Source of the DNA: Bacillota bacterium
GTDB lineage: Bacteria > Bacillota > UBA4882 > UBA8346
Length of the DNA stretch: 64,000 nt
Assembly (NCBI GenBank): GCA_023402395.1
Contig: JAEYGI010000050.1
Coordinates: forward strand, 1 to 64,000
Direction of reading: 5' to 3'
Positions 1 through 7,804 of this stretch are shown one piece after another. The notes beneath the pieces were generated by a model. It was not told where the DNA came from. It worked only from the letters and a program-made list of their open reading frames with translations, and ran no database searches. The position numbers and the translations under genes are program-made. Every line of letters starts with the position of its first letter. Within the stretch, counting starts at the first letter, position 1.

Positions 1-596
1 ATGTGCGCCGCTTTGCGATACGGACTCGCAACAGCGGTCGCGGACAGAGCACCACCCTGAAGGCATCCGTCCCGGATGGACGGGGCCTAACACGAGGCTC
101 CCATGGTCATGGATGCCATGGGATAAAGGGAGGTCCAAGGAACCGTCGGTTCCTGGCGGCTTTTGCGTCGCTTTTGGATCAGACCCAGGATGGGTTAAAC
201 TAGCGGAGGCCACGGATGGCCGGGAGCGGCGCTCAAAAGCGACAAATTGGCGCCAACGCGTAGCGAATTCTGTTCCTTGGTTTGGGCTTCATTGAATGAC
301 TCTTCTAGGCGTTGGGGCCAATCTTTTTTCTTTTTGACCGACCAAAAAGAAACAAAAAGTCGCCGAATCCAGCGTGGTTTCGGACTTCCTGCTTATTCAT
401 CCGGCAACGGTCGTCGCCATCCCTGGCAGTACGCGGGCGCACCGGGTGAAGTCTTCGAAGCCGACCGCTGTTTTTCATCCGCGAAAAAAAGCGGCGATGA
501 TTGATCATCCGTGGCAGGCGGGTGCATCTTTTTTACCTGCCTAAAACCATGTAAATCTTAAACCATGAAACACGGTTCCTCACCGATGATTTCCCT
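1..596. other. Non-coding stretch with one strong hairpin
   Basis: I see no convincing gene here: the open frames are short, overlap on both strands and lack ribosome binding sites. The clearest structure is an inverted repeat at 327-352, with arms TTTCTTTTTG and CAAAAAGAAA around ACCGAC. Similar pyrimidine/purine hairpins occur between genes in many bacteria. The surrounding sequence has several short GC-rich inverted repeats and may be decayed coding or repeat DNA. Confidence 0.5.
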
Positions 597-881
597 TTAC
601 CGCACGACCTCTTCCCTGCCGTTCAGGACTTCGATCATGATCAATGCGCCCAGTTTGAAGCCATAGGCGAACGCAGCCGAGGTTTCCATGGCGCTGGACT
701 GATCGCGCAGATCCAGCAAGGCTTCGAGTTGTTGAAAGTCCGCTTCCGCGAGTTTCGTTTGCCAGATTTTCATTGACGCGGCGATTTTCTGGTTTACCGG
801 GCGGTATTGGGGATCTTTGGGGAGGATCAATTCGTCAGGGGTTATGTTGCCGGCGTGGAGTTCTTCCAGGATTGGTTTCAT
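597..881 (-). CDS. DUF6809 family protein
   Basis: This 94-residue protein matches my recollection of the small DUF6809 family of Bacillota: an N-terminal MKPILEELHAGNI segment, a PKDPQYRP motif near residues 21-28, a helical middle, and a C-terminal FAYGFKLGALIMIEV segment. Members often sit in accessory regions next to small toxin-like or phage genes. No biochemical role is known to me. It begins 18 bases after the SymE-like frame (900-1088) on the same strand, so the two are probably co-transcribed. The start ATG follows a GGAAAGAAGG-like ribosome binding site. Confidence 0.75.
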   Translation of the reverse strand: MKPILEELHAGNITPDELILPKDPQYRPVNQKIAASMKIWQTKLAEADFQQLEALLDLRDQSSAMETSAAFAYGFKLGALIMIEVLNGREEVVR

Positions 882-899
882 GGGTTCGCCTTCTTTCCG

Positions 900-1088
900 T
901 TAAACTTTCGTTTCCTCCCTTTTCTCCTCCGGCCAGGGCAGCGACAGGATCAGGCAGCCGGAGAGTTCGTAGACGGTGAATTTACGGCCGGGTTGGAAGC
1001 CGTTTCGAGCTAGCCACCGGCCGGAAAGGCGGATCTGGGGAACTTGGTTTTGTTTGGTATGGATTGAGCCGACGGTGTGGGTAGGAAT
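900..1088 (-). pseudogene. SymE-family toxin domain without a normal start codon
   Basis: Read on the minus strand, this frame encodes about 62 residues with the SymE-type swapped-hairpin AbrB-like signature: PQIRLSGRWLARNGFQPG followed by VYELSGCLILSLPW. SymE proteins are small SOS-linked type I toxins, and homologues occur widely in accessory regions. The frame has no ATG, GTG or TTG at its beginning. The only well-placed start, ATG at 1091-1093 behind GAGAGGAG, lies one frame away and stops after 27 codons. The gene is therefore either frameshifted by one base near its start, started at ATT (1086-1088), or read by frameshifting. The domain match is good; whether it is functional is open. 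Confidence 0.55.
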
Positions 1089-1344
1089 CTCATGAGAGGC
1101 GCTCCTCTCTTTTAACGAACTAATGAAACACCATGTAAATCCGGCTAAAACATCCGGCCCGCCCTCATTCTATCTTTCTCCCCCAGGAGAAACGAACCGC
1201 TCGCTTTGAATGCCTATGTCTCGCATTGATTCTCGTCTTGAGCGGGACGATAATAATTCCTCCATGGCAAAATACCAGTCGGTTTTAGAACCAAAGAGTT
1301 TAGCCTTTGGTTGACTTGTACCTTAACTTGAACTTTGATAAAAT

Positions 1345-1366
1345 AAATTTAAATATACTTAAATTT
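1345..1366. promoter_or_regulatory. AT-rich palindrome upstream of XRE gene
   Basis: Arms AAATTTAA and TTAAATTT are separated by six bases. It lies in the most AT-rich part of the leader, about 155 bases before the XRE gene. It may be a protein binding site or only part of an AT-rich promoter region. Confidence 0.35.
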
Positions 1367-1425
1367 CAAGCTCGGCTACATTCGATGCAAGAAACCACAT
1401 ATAAGGTTGAATATTTACGAAAGCC

Positions 1426-1480
1426 AATCTCCAATTGGGAGATTATCTTAGTTTGATTATAAATCTCCAGAACGGAGATT
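1426..1480 (+). promoter_or_regulatory. Promoter with twin operators for the XRE regulator
   Basis: Two inverted repeats with identical arms, AATCTCC-N5-GGAGATT, lie at 1426-1444 and 1462-1480, 36 bases apart. A promoter fits exactly between them: TTGGGA at 1435-1440 lies inside the first palindrome, a 17-base spacer follows, and TATAAA at 1458-1463 touches the second. Transcription would begin within the second palindrome. This is the expected layout for an autoregulated XRE repressor. That the XRE protein binds here is inference. Confidence 0.75.
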
Positions 1481-1520
1481 GTCAAGTGGTTTATGTGACA
1501 AATTATGGGTGGTGATTTGA

Positions 1521-1754
1521 TTGAAAACTTCAGTAGATAATATCTTCAAGGAAAGATTAATAAAACTTAGGGAGGAGCGAAATTTGAAGCAGAAGGAATT
1601 TGCGGAAGCCGTTCAAATTCATAACCGAAATATTAACCGGTATGAACTAGGATTAAGGGAACCCGACTTTGACACCTTAGTTCAAATCGCTGATTTCTTT
1701 GACGTGAGTACTGATTATTTATTAGGTAGGACGGAAAACCGAAAGAGGTTATAA
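1521..1754 (+). CDS. XRE-family transcriptional regulator
   Basis: This 77-residue protein is almost entirely a helix-turn-helix of the XRE/Cro type: FKERLIKLREERNLKQKEFA followed by the recognition-helix region INRYELGLREPDFDTLVQIADFF and the common ending VSTDYLLGRT. It starts at TTG behind GGGTGGTGA. It lacks a C-terminal sensor or protease domain, so it is probably a simple repressor. Its own leader carries two matched palindromes over a promoter, which suggests autoregulation. It opens an AT-rich block and faces four genes on the opposite strand. Its wider target set cannot be seen here. Confidence 0.85.
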   Translation: MKTSVDNIFKERLIKLREERNLKQKEFAEAVQIHNRNINRYELGLREPDFDTLVQIADFFDVSTDYLLGRTENRKRL

Positions 1755-1764
1755 TAAAGGTTAG

Positions 1765-2859
1765 TCAATAAGAACGGTGGAATCCGCAATTCTCCTGGTT
1801 TATTGTAAATTCTCCACACAAAACACGAGCTTCATAAGTATTTCGCTTCAAGGGAACAAGCACCGGAGAAACTACCCTATAACTTCCAACTGGAATATTA
1901 TTTGTATATTTACTGATATCATATGTGCGTGTAATTTGAGTATGTGGCTCTAAGCTTATTTTTTGACGCGAAAAGCCGACTGCTTTTTCGCGGTATACGT
2001 CTTCCCATTTGCCATCAACTTTCTTTTGAATGTAAAAGGACTCCTCACACGTTAATTGTTTGTCTGTATCGTTTTCCCAGGTAAAAAGAATCTGTTTTGT
2101 ACCAGGAGGATAGGAAAATTCTTGCGGGGTCACTGTAACACCTTTCGCTGCCATCCGGGCAACATCTCTATAAGTAGACGATTCTGAAATGCCATTCCCG
2201 ACCAATGGCTGAGAAAATTTCTTTTCAATTAATTTGATCTTGTATTTATTCCACAATTCATCTTCATCCATTACCCCGGTCGCAAGTGAACTAAATATAC
2301 TTATGCGTCCCGGGCTATAATCTTTGTACTTCTTGTACCCTAAATAATACTGGGGGGTGCCTATATCACAAATAATCACGGTACTACCTTGACCAGGTAT
2401 TACCCCATCAAGTAATTTAATTCCATACTGATATTCACCACGAAAAAAGAATCTTGTATTCTGACTTCCGTTCACTAAGCGTTCTTCCCATTTAATGTAT
2501 TTTCCATTTGCCTCATCCATCCCAATTCCGGCATAGTCGCAAATTATTGTATCGTCAATCATATATCGCTTACCATCTGCTTCATAGATTAAATGAAATG
2601 GAAACTCCCCATGTTTTATTATGGGAATGGGGGGATTTGGTGATAAGATTATACCAAAACCAATTAAAACCCAAGGCAAAAAAACAAAACAAAATATTCC
2701 ACCAAAAATTAATCCCAATATTATGGCTAATTCTTTTAACAGGTTATGGGGTTTAGGAGCATATTTATTGGGAATACGCTGTACTTTCAAATTTCGGCCG
2801 CAGTTGCTACAACTTTGCGACCCATCGGTGTTTTCCGTGCCACAGTTATTACATATCAT
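1765..2859 (-). CDS. Zinc-ribbon membrane protein with Ig-like C-terminal region
   Basis: The 364-residue protein begins with a zinc ribbon (Cys3, Cys6, Cys17, Cys20), followed by a basic linker and one long hydrophobic segment at about residues 43-72. The rest is hydrophilic and probably outside the membrane. The last ~120 residues (PPGTKQILFTWENDTDK onward, with EESFYIQKKVDGKWE) resemble the bacterial Ig-like domains that often follow a zinc ribbon in Bacillota membrane proteins. No enzyme motif is visible. It is AT-rich like its neighbours. The zinc-ribbon/membrane layout is seen directly; a role in sensing or envelope binding is only a guess. Confidence 0.75.
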   Translation of the reverse strand: MICNNCGTENTDGSQSCSNCGRNLKVQRIPNKYAPKPHNLLKELAIILGLIFGGIFCFVFLPWVLIGFGIILSPNPPIPIIKHGEFPFHLIYEADGKRYMIDDTIICDYAGIGMDEANGKYIKWEERLVNGSQNTRFFFRGEYQYGIKLLDGVIPGQGSTVIICDIGTPQYYLGYKKYKDYSPGRISIFSSLATGVMDEDELWNKYKIKLIEKKFSQPLVGNGISESSTYRDVARMAAKGVTVTPQEFSYPPGTKQILFTWENDTDKQLTCEESFYIQKKVDGKWEDVYREKAVGFSRQKISLEPHTQITRTYDISKYTNNIPVGSYRVVSPVLVPLKRNTYEARVLCGEFTINQENCGFHRSY

Positions 2860-2949
2860 ATTTCAATCCTCCCAAATCCAACATGCATTGTTCAGTTCGT
2901 GATATATAACAGATATGACACTATAGAACTGAAACCACCTAAATAGAAA

Positions 2950-3429
2950 TTAAATTTTTTGTTCAACCTGTATTTCATAAGGTCTGGATTTATACGAACG
3001 GTAAATGATATTCCCGTCAAACTCCAACATATCTTTTAATCGATCTTTTATGGTTGGATGGTTACAAAGTTTCAATGCTTCTTCCTGGTTATCCCATCCA
3101 ACTTCAAGACTTTCATTGCTTGTTCTTGACTCACCCGAGACTTTATAACCTAAAAATCCAAATATAACTTTGGTCGGTATTGGATTGATTCCATCATATT
3201 GTAAAGTAATTTGAGTATTGGAATAAACGCCAATAAGACGATCAATTCTGGTCTTGATTCCGGTTTCTTCTTCAATTTCACGAATAAGGGCTGATATTAG
3301 ATCCTCTCCCGTTTCAACTTGTCCGCCGGGGAACTCCCAAACTCTTTTCGGGTGCTTCATCAACAAAACCTTATTATTTTCATCTCTAATCAAAGCTGAG
3401 ACTGCTACAATATGGGTTGAGAAAATCAT
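2950..3429 (-). CDS. NUDIX hydrolase
   Basis: The 159-residue protein contains a complete Nudix box at about residues 36-58 (GGQVETGEDLISALIR then EIEEETGI), with the spacing G-x5-E-x7-REUxEExGU. Such enzymes hydrolyse nucleoside diphosphate-linked compounds using Mg2+; the substrate cannot be told from sequence. The start chosen is ATG at 3427-3429 behind GGAGGTG. The frame stays open a further 28 codons upstream, but that part is GC-rich and lacks a ribosome binding site. It lies in the AT-rich island just downstream of a methyltransferase gene on the same strand. Confidence 0.88.
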   Translation of the reverse strand: MIFSTHIVAVSALIRDENNKVLLMKHPKRVWEFPGGQVETGEDLISALIREIEEETGIKTRIDRLIGVYSNTQITLQYDGINPIPTKVIFGFLGYKVSGESRTSNESLEVGWDNQEEALKLCNHPTIKDRLKDMLEFDGNIIYRSYKSRPYEIQVEQKI

Positions 3430-3542
3430 TTCAACACCTCCAAAAGGGACTAGCGGGTAAAAGGGAGTGCCCACGATGCAAACCCTTGCCGTTCTTAGAT
3501 GTCGCACGGCCACGAAGCAAGAGCAGCACGGACGCTACGGCC

Positions 3543-4217
3543 TTAACCATTCCTTTGGACTATGATATTCCATTTTGTATATGAAAACGGATTGGTCTTA
3601 TAAAACTCATTTTCGGTTTCGATGTATGTATTTACTTGCTCTGATAAGCATAGAAACCGCCAATCCCTAAAAAGTTCTCTCACGCCTTTTTCATCAAAAT
3701 AATGATGGGGTACGCCGGCTTCATCCCCATCATCGCGTAAAAAGGTATTGGGTTCAATTTCAGTTCCTTTGTAATGACTACCTGATTTGGTGGAAATCAA
3801 ATTAACCAGAAACAGACCTTTTTCCTCGAGACAGTCATGGATTACCTTTACTGATTTTCTTATATTTTCGATGGTGTTATGATGTAAAGCATCCCATGAA
3901 AAAACTCCATGAAATTTTATTGTCGCAAATGGCGTTTCGGTCATATCCGATATTTTCAAATATGCTTGCAAATTATTTTCTTGCAATTTTCGATTTGTAA
4001 TTTCGATGCCATTTTTTGAGATATCACTTCCATAGGTATCATATCCCAGGGTGGACAATAATATGGTGTGTCTTCCCGCTCCACAACAAAAATCCCAAAA
4101 CTTTAGTTTTTCACCTGGAAATATACCTTCAACCTTTTTCGCGAATTTATAAATCTCTGGTTGCGGTAATACCGCAATATTCTTTTCATCAAGAAATAAT
4201 TCGTTCCATGTAGCCAT
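3543..4217 (-). CDS. Class I SAM-dependent methyltransferase
   Basis: The 224-residue protein has a Rossmann methyltransferase core. Motif I is FWDFCCGAGRHTILLS at about residues 40-55, an acidic end to strand 2 follows (YGSDIS), and the post-motif FHGVFSWDALHH marks strand 4. The C-terminal region has a DDGDEAGVPHHYFDEKGV segment as in small-molecule methyltransferases of the Methyltransf_11/25 type. The substrate is unknown. It is AT-rich and sits in a row of minus-strand genes with a Nudix hydrolase and an exported protein. No restriction partner is nearby, and I do not see a DNA methyltransferase target-recognition motif. Confidence 0.85.
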   Translation of the reverse strand: MATWNELFLDEKNIAVLPQPEIYKFAKKVEGIFPGEKLKFWDFCCGAGRHTILLSTLGYDTYGSDISKNGIEITNRKLQENNLQAYLKISDMTETPFATIKFHGVFSWDALHHNTIENIRKSVKVIHDCLEEKGLFLVNLISTKSGSHYKGTEIEPNTFLRDDGDEAGVPHHYFDEKGVRELFRDWRFLCLSEQVNTYIETENEFYKTNPFSYTKWNIIVQRNG

Positions 4218-4330
4218 GTTATTTCCTTTCGATAGGTTTTTTGTGCTTGTTCATCTGTCATACGATGTGGCGGCCTAGCCGATCGGCCCGTAAAGCTAAA
4301 GACACCAAGGATGGCGACACTTGTAAACTA

Positions 4331-5074
4331 TCATTTGCCTTTAAATATTCCGGGAAAATCATTCCAAATGTTATTTGTTTTATCTATATAATTGATTATA
4401 TCCCGGTATTTCACCTCGAACTCCACATGATCTCCTATTGCATGAGAAACCTCAAAACTAACACCCAAGGAGTCTTGAGTAAAATAACAATAAGTATCGT
4501 ATATATCTGACTGGTTTAAATACTTAATCATTTTTTCATCACTATAATTGTCTAAAACACTTTGTAATATATCCTCGGGCAATTTTAATCCAGAATCCCA
4601 TTGCGTATATTTACCTTTTTTAATCTTACCAACAAAATCTTTATTTATATCAACTATATCTTTTAAACTCAATCTTTTACCATGTTTAAGGTCAATATTT
4701 GTTGTATAAGACAAATGAGTCGGATGAGGTGTATTCTTTTCATACCTTATTCCTAAATAACGGATGCTAAGTAAATTCGGCCCTTTCCATTTCACTTGAT
4801 AATCCAACTCATAAAAACTATCACTATTGGGTTTCTCATAATATTCATATCTTGATTTATCACCGGGAACATCTTTTTTTATTAGGTCGTTTATAATTTT
4901 TTGTCTTTTTTCATCACCTAGATTTTGAATCTGCGGGTAAAATATTTTGACTTTTTCACCGTTGTAGTATAGTTTAACTAACTCGTAATTATCTTGCGAA
5001 ATAATTAGGGATGAGTATGTAAAAATCATAATCAAAACAACAAAAACAAGATTCGACTTCTTTCTCATCGCCAA
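4331..5074 (-). CDS. Exported DUF4163/DUF3298 (RsiV-like) domain protein
   Basis: The protein has a short N-terminal hydrophobic segment (LVFVVLIMIFTYSSLIIS) acting as signal peptide or anchor. The rest resembles the DUF4163 plus DUF3298 arrangement found in RsiV and PdaC: a region with KIFYPQIQNLGDEKRQKIINDL, then GKRLSLKDIV, then the C-terminal DSLGVSFEVSHAIGDHVEF stretch. These domains act outside the membrane; in RsiV the family binds lysozyme. The frame begins at TTG 5089, but GAGGAG lies inside that part, so TTG at 5074 or ATG at 5068 is the likelier start. No sigma factor gene accompanies it. Confidence 0.7.
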   Translation of the reverse strand: MAMRKKSNLVFVVLIMIFTYSSLIISQDNYELVKLYYNGEKVKIFYPQIQNLGDEKRQKIINDLIKKDVPGDKSRYEYYEKPNSDSFYELDYQVKWKGPNLLSIRYLGIRYEKNTPHPTHLSYTTNIDLKHGKRLSLKDIVDINKDFVGKIKKGKYTQWDSGLKLPEDILQSVLDNYSDEKMIKYLNQSDIYDTYCYFTQDSLGVSFEVSHAIGDHVEFEVKYRDIINYIDKTNNIWNDFPGIFKGK

Positions 5075-5097
5075 AGATACTCTCCTCAATTCATCCT

Positions 5098-5928
5098 ACC
5101 TTCGAATCAACATCTCTAAACACCGCGACCCGCCACCGGCAACATGGTGTTATCCCCATCCGTATCTATTTCCGTTTTTTTCGAACCGGTCTGACCCGGT
5201 AAATTTTGAATAACGTTTCCCCTCCCCCCAAAAACACAAAAAAACCTCCCGCCAAACCAGAAAACCTCCCCGGCTCAACCAAAGGGCTTATATCATAAAT
5301 ATGTTATTGCATCCCATCCCGACCGAACCTATCATCCAAATCAGCCGGCCCGAGCCAACCCCTTGAACTTCCCCCATCAAATCCGCCACGCCTCTTTTCC
5401 ACGAAGCGTTTTTTCTTTGGATATCTTGACTTATTTTCCTTTTTTCGCCGCCATTCGACAAAATCCTTTTCTAATGCGAACTTTTCCCGTAGCGGAATCG
5501 CGATTCTCCCCGTAGTCAACCGGGCACACGTCCGACGGATTGGCCACTCTCCTTCCTTCTCAGGGCAATGTCATCATGCTATGAACCCAAATTATTACAG
5601 CGCAACATTCACTATTTTAGATCTTCACCGTCAACCGGGCCGTGAACGACCCGGCTACAAGGCGTAAGCCTTCCATGGCTAAAATAAAGACGAATATTTC
5701 ATCCTTTTCGAGGACCCTTCAGGGTCCTTCCATCTGGTAGCCGGAGGTCTTCAGCCTCCGGTCGACATCCGTTCAGGAAGATCCTGCCACGATCACTTAA
5801 TGACATTGCCTTCTCAGCGAAGGAGCTGGAGGATAGGTTAAACCCAATTTCGGATTTATTGATTCCAATATTCTTCATCCTAAACGCTTCGGCTAATAGT
5901 CGAGGGATTTTACCCCATTTTGGAAACA
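5098..5928. other. Gene-poor stretch with a cluster of hairpins
   Basis: No convincing gene is visible; two short open frames (5304-5519 and 5699-5929, both minus) lack a recognisable family. Between 5635 and 5761 there are four tight inverted repeats: CCGGG/CCCGG, AAGGC-GTAA-GCCTT (5659-5672), AGGACCCT-TC-AGGGTCCT (5711-5728) and CCGGAGG-N7-CCTCCGG (5741-5761). They could be a repeat cluster related to the neighbouring 21-bp array or structured RNA. Confidence 0.45.
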
Positions 5929-5946
5929 TTAACCCTCACTCAATCT

Positions 5947-6534
5947 CAGCGTAATCATAAAATTCTGCTTAATCAGCGATTCCGATACCTCCCCCGCCTC
6001 CAAATCCTCCTGCTCCATCCGCTTCCGTTCCCAAATCATCTGGAGCGCCTCTTCCCCCATCCGGAGCAACACTTTTTCCATATGAAAAAAGTATCGCTTC
6101 AACTGAAGCCATACTTTTTCGTTCTGGAGGAACACTTCCTTCAACTGAAGGAACCGCCGCTTCAAATGGAGGAACACTTTTTCCATTTGAAGGAAGCCCC
6201 GCTTCAAATGAAGCTCCAATATTTCGTTCTGGAGAAACTCTTCCTTCAAATTAAGCTCCAACATTTCCATTTGAAGGAACACTTCCTTCAAATGATCTTC
6301 TAATATTTCGATCTGAAAAAACAGTTCCTTCAAATAATCATCTAATATATCCACTTGGAGCGACACTTGCTCCAAGTGTAGCGGCACCCGCGCCATCCGG
6401 GGCAGCCTTTCCCTCAACCGGAGCAGGTCTCGCTCCAACTGAAGCGAGACTTTCTTGATCCAAGGCGATACCCGCCTCAGATGATCCGGCTCCCGCTACA
6501 ATTGCAGCGGCAATTGCTCCAACTATGGCGGCAG
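5947..6534. repeat. 21-bp palindromic tandem array A (about 28 units)
   Basis: From about 5989 to 6534 the sequence breaks cleanly into 21-base units, and two weaker units precede it. Most units contain an imperfect inverted repeat at one phase, for example CGCTTCAACTGAAGC (6096-6110), TTCCTTCAACTGAAGGAA (6136-6153), GCTCCAACTGAAGCG and GCTACAATTGCAGCG. Stem bases change on both sides together. Both strands are open over most of the array: minus 5929-6438 reads as 169 residues of leucine-rich heptads such as LKEVFLQMEMLEL, and plus 5920-6303 reads as similar heptads. The minus frame would need a TTG start without a ribosome binding site. I treat it as a repeat first and a possible coiled-coil gene second. 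Confidence 0.85.
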
Positions 6535-6702
6535 ATAATAAGAATATCTGACCAAATCATGGATTTGGACATAGTTGGGGGGATTTGGGAGACTGCGGTT
6601 TGATTCCGGGTTAACTTAAATTTACCGGTTATGGATTACTTGATCTTGTCCAGGCCTCGGTTCTGAAGTATAATAACATTATTAACGTAGGAGGTGATGG
6701 CC

Positions 6703-6741
6703 ATGAATCATGGCAACCTTCCTTTCGTTACGGGTCTTTGA
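6703..6741 (+). CDS. Possible 12-residue leader ORF before ppnP
   Basis: An ATG behind GGAGGTG (6690-6696) opens a 12-codon frame (MNHGNLPFVTGL) ending at TGA 6739-6741. Its stop lies in a hairpin (ACGGGTC-TTT-GACCCG), and a second hairpin (GGGAGCG-GTTA-CGCTCCC) follows at about 6758-6775. The good ribosome binding site and the hairpins suggest a leader peptide or translational attenuator. It could equally be chance, since no codon run for a particular amino acid is present. Confidence 0.3.
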   Translation: MNHGNLPFVTGL

Positions 6742-6842
6742 CCCGATAACCATACAGGGAGCGGTTACGCTCCCATTTATTATTTCGGCGTCATTTTCAT
6801 TATTTAAAAGAAATTACCGGAAAACGGATGGGAGGAAAAGAT

Positions 6843-7160
6843 TTGGACAATTTCGCCAATGTAACCGTAGTCAAAAAGGCCAACCTTTACTTTGACGGCA
6901 AAGTGACCAGCCGAACCGTGCTTTTCAGCGACGGTTCCCGCAAGACCCTGGGGATCATGCTTCCCGGAACCTATGAATTCGGCACCGCGGACCGCGAGAT
7001 CATGGAGATCCTCGGCGGCGAATTGGATGTATTGCTGCCTGGCACAGCGGATTGGCGGCATTTTCAAGCCGGGGACAGCTTCGACGTCCCGGCCAATTCC
7101 CGCTTCAAACTGGAAGTGAAGCAATTGACCGATTATTGCTGTTCTTACGTGAAAGAGTGA
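6843..7160 (+). CDS. ppnP: Pyrimidine/purine nucleoside phosphorylase PpnP
   Basis: The ~105-residue protein matches the PpnP (YaiE, DUF1255) family along its length: FANVTVVKKANLYFDGKVTS, then TLGIMLPGTYEFGT, then MEILGGELDVLLPG, and the ending TDYCCSYVKE. The family is a small cupin that phosphorolyses several nucleosides to base and ribose 1-phosphate in the cytoplasm. I chose TTG at 6843 because GGGAGG lies seven bases upstream of it; an in-frame ATG at 6828 has no such site. It is the only gene in its transcription unit, preceded by two hairpins and a possible leader ORF. Confidence 0.88.
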   Translation: MDNFANVTVVKKANLYFDGKVTSRTVLFSDGSRKTLGIMLPGTYEFGTADREIMEILGGELDVLLPGTADWRHFQAGDSFDVPANSRFKLEVKQLTDYCCSYVKE

Positions 7161-7169
7161 CCGGAACCG

Positions 7170-7546
7170 TTATTCTCTGCCGAAATCAAGCGCCACGGAG
7201 TTAATGCAATAGCGCTGTCCGGTCGGCTCCGGCCCGTCGTCAAAGACATGCCCGAGGTGGCTGCCGCAACGGCGCATTGGACCTCGGTCCGGATCATACC
7301 GTGACCCCGGTCGATGGCGGTGGCAATCCCGCCCGGAACCGGTTCAAAGAAGCTTGGCCAACCGCATCCGGCGTCAAACTTAGCTTCCGACCGAAACAAC
7401 GGATTGCCGCAAGCCGCGCAAACATAGACTCCTTTCTCCCGGTGATAATAATACTGGCCGGAAAACGGCGCTTCGGTCCCCCGTTGCCGCAATACCCGGT
7501 ACGCTTCGGGCGACAATGTTTTCTGGTATTCCTCATCCGATTTCAT
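7170..7546 (-). pseudogene. msrB: Methionine sulfoxide reductase B, frameshifted
   Basis: MsrB reduces the R form of methionine sulfoxide. The first ~91 codons read normally (MKSDEEYQKTLSPEAYRVL, the zinc ligand pair CAACG, CGWPSFFEPV, HGMIRTEVQCA). The frame then departs from the family. A one-base shift near 7270-7276 restores the rest: CRRCGSHLGHVFDDGPEPTG, the catalytic RYCINSVALDF, and a stop at 7170-7172. So a single missing base separates the two halves. It is either a fresh pseudogene or a sequencing error; both halves are otherwise intact. Unshifted, the frame runs to 7145 with an unrelated tail. Confidence 0.88.
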
Positions 7547-7600
7547 ACGTTCATCCCTTTCCCGTCAATGATCATAAAATTCCCCGCCAACCCCCGGACT

Positions 7601-7686
7601 ATATAGGATGAATCAAATTCCTTAATTTTTCATCATGGAAGGTTTACGGGACATGATGCATATTAGGTATTTAATTCAACTTATAT
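7601..7686. repeat. MITE-like interspersed repeat, copy 1
   Basis: The element runs from TATAGGATGAATCAAATT to ATTTAATTCAACTTATAT, which are imperfect inverted ends. Inside are CATCATG and CATGATG as a second inverted pair. It carries no gene and belongs to a family of at least six copies in this window. Confidence 0.75.
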
Positions 7687-7804
7687 CTGTCCGATCGTGG
7701 TTTTTTTAAAATTCACTGCCAAATCACTGAAATTAATGGTAATATGATAAATGGGCGGCTTGGTTAAACCGCCCGATTCCAAAGGCCACGAAAGGACTGC
7801 AACC

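Noticed and set aside
3430..3513. N-terminal extension of the Nudix protein
   Set aside because: GC-rich, not Nudix-like, and the good ribosome binding site lies before the internal ATG.
5304..5519. 71-residue open frame on the minus strand
   Set aside because: Low-complexity, strongly charged reading with no ribosome binding site and no family likeness.
5699..5929. 76-residue open frame on the minus strand
   Set aside because: Its last third is the translation of two hairpins (5711-5761), so it is probably not a gene.
5989..6534. CRISPR array
   Set aside because: Units are contiguous and all vary; there are no identical repeats alternating with unique spacers and no cas genes. The same holds for arrays B, C and D.
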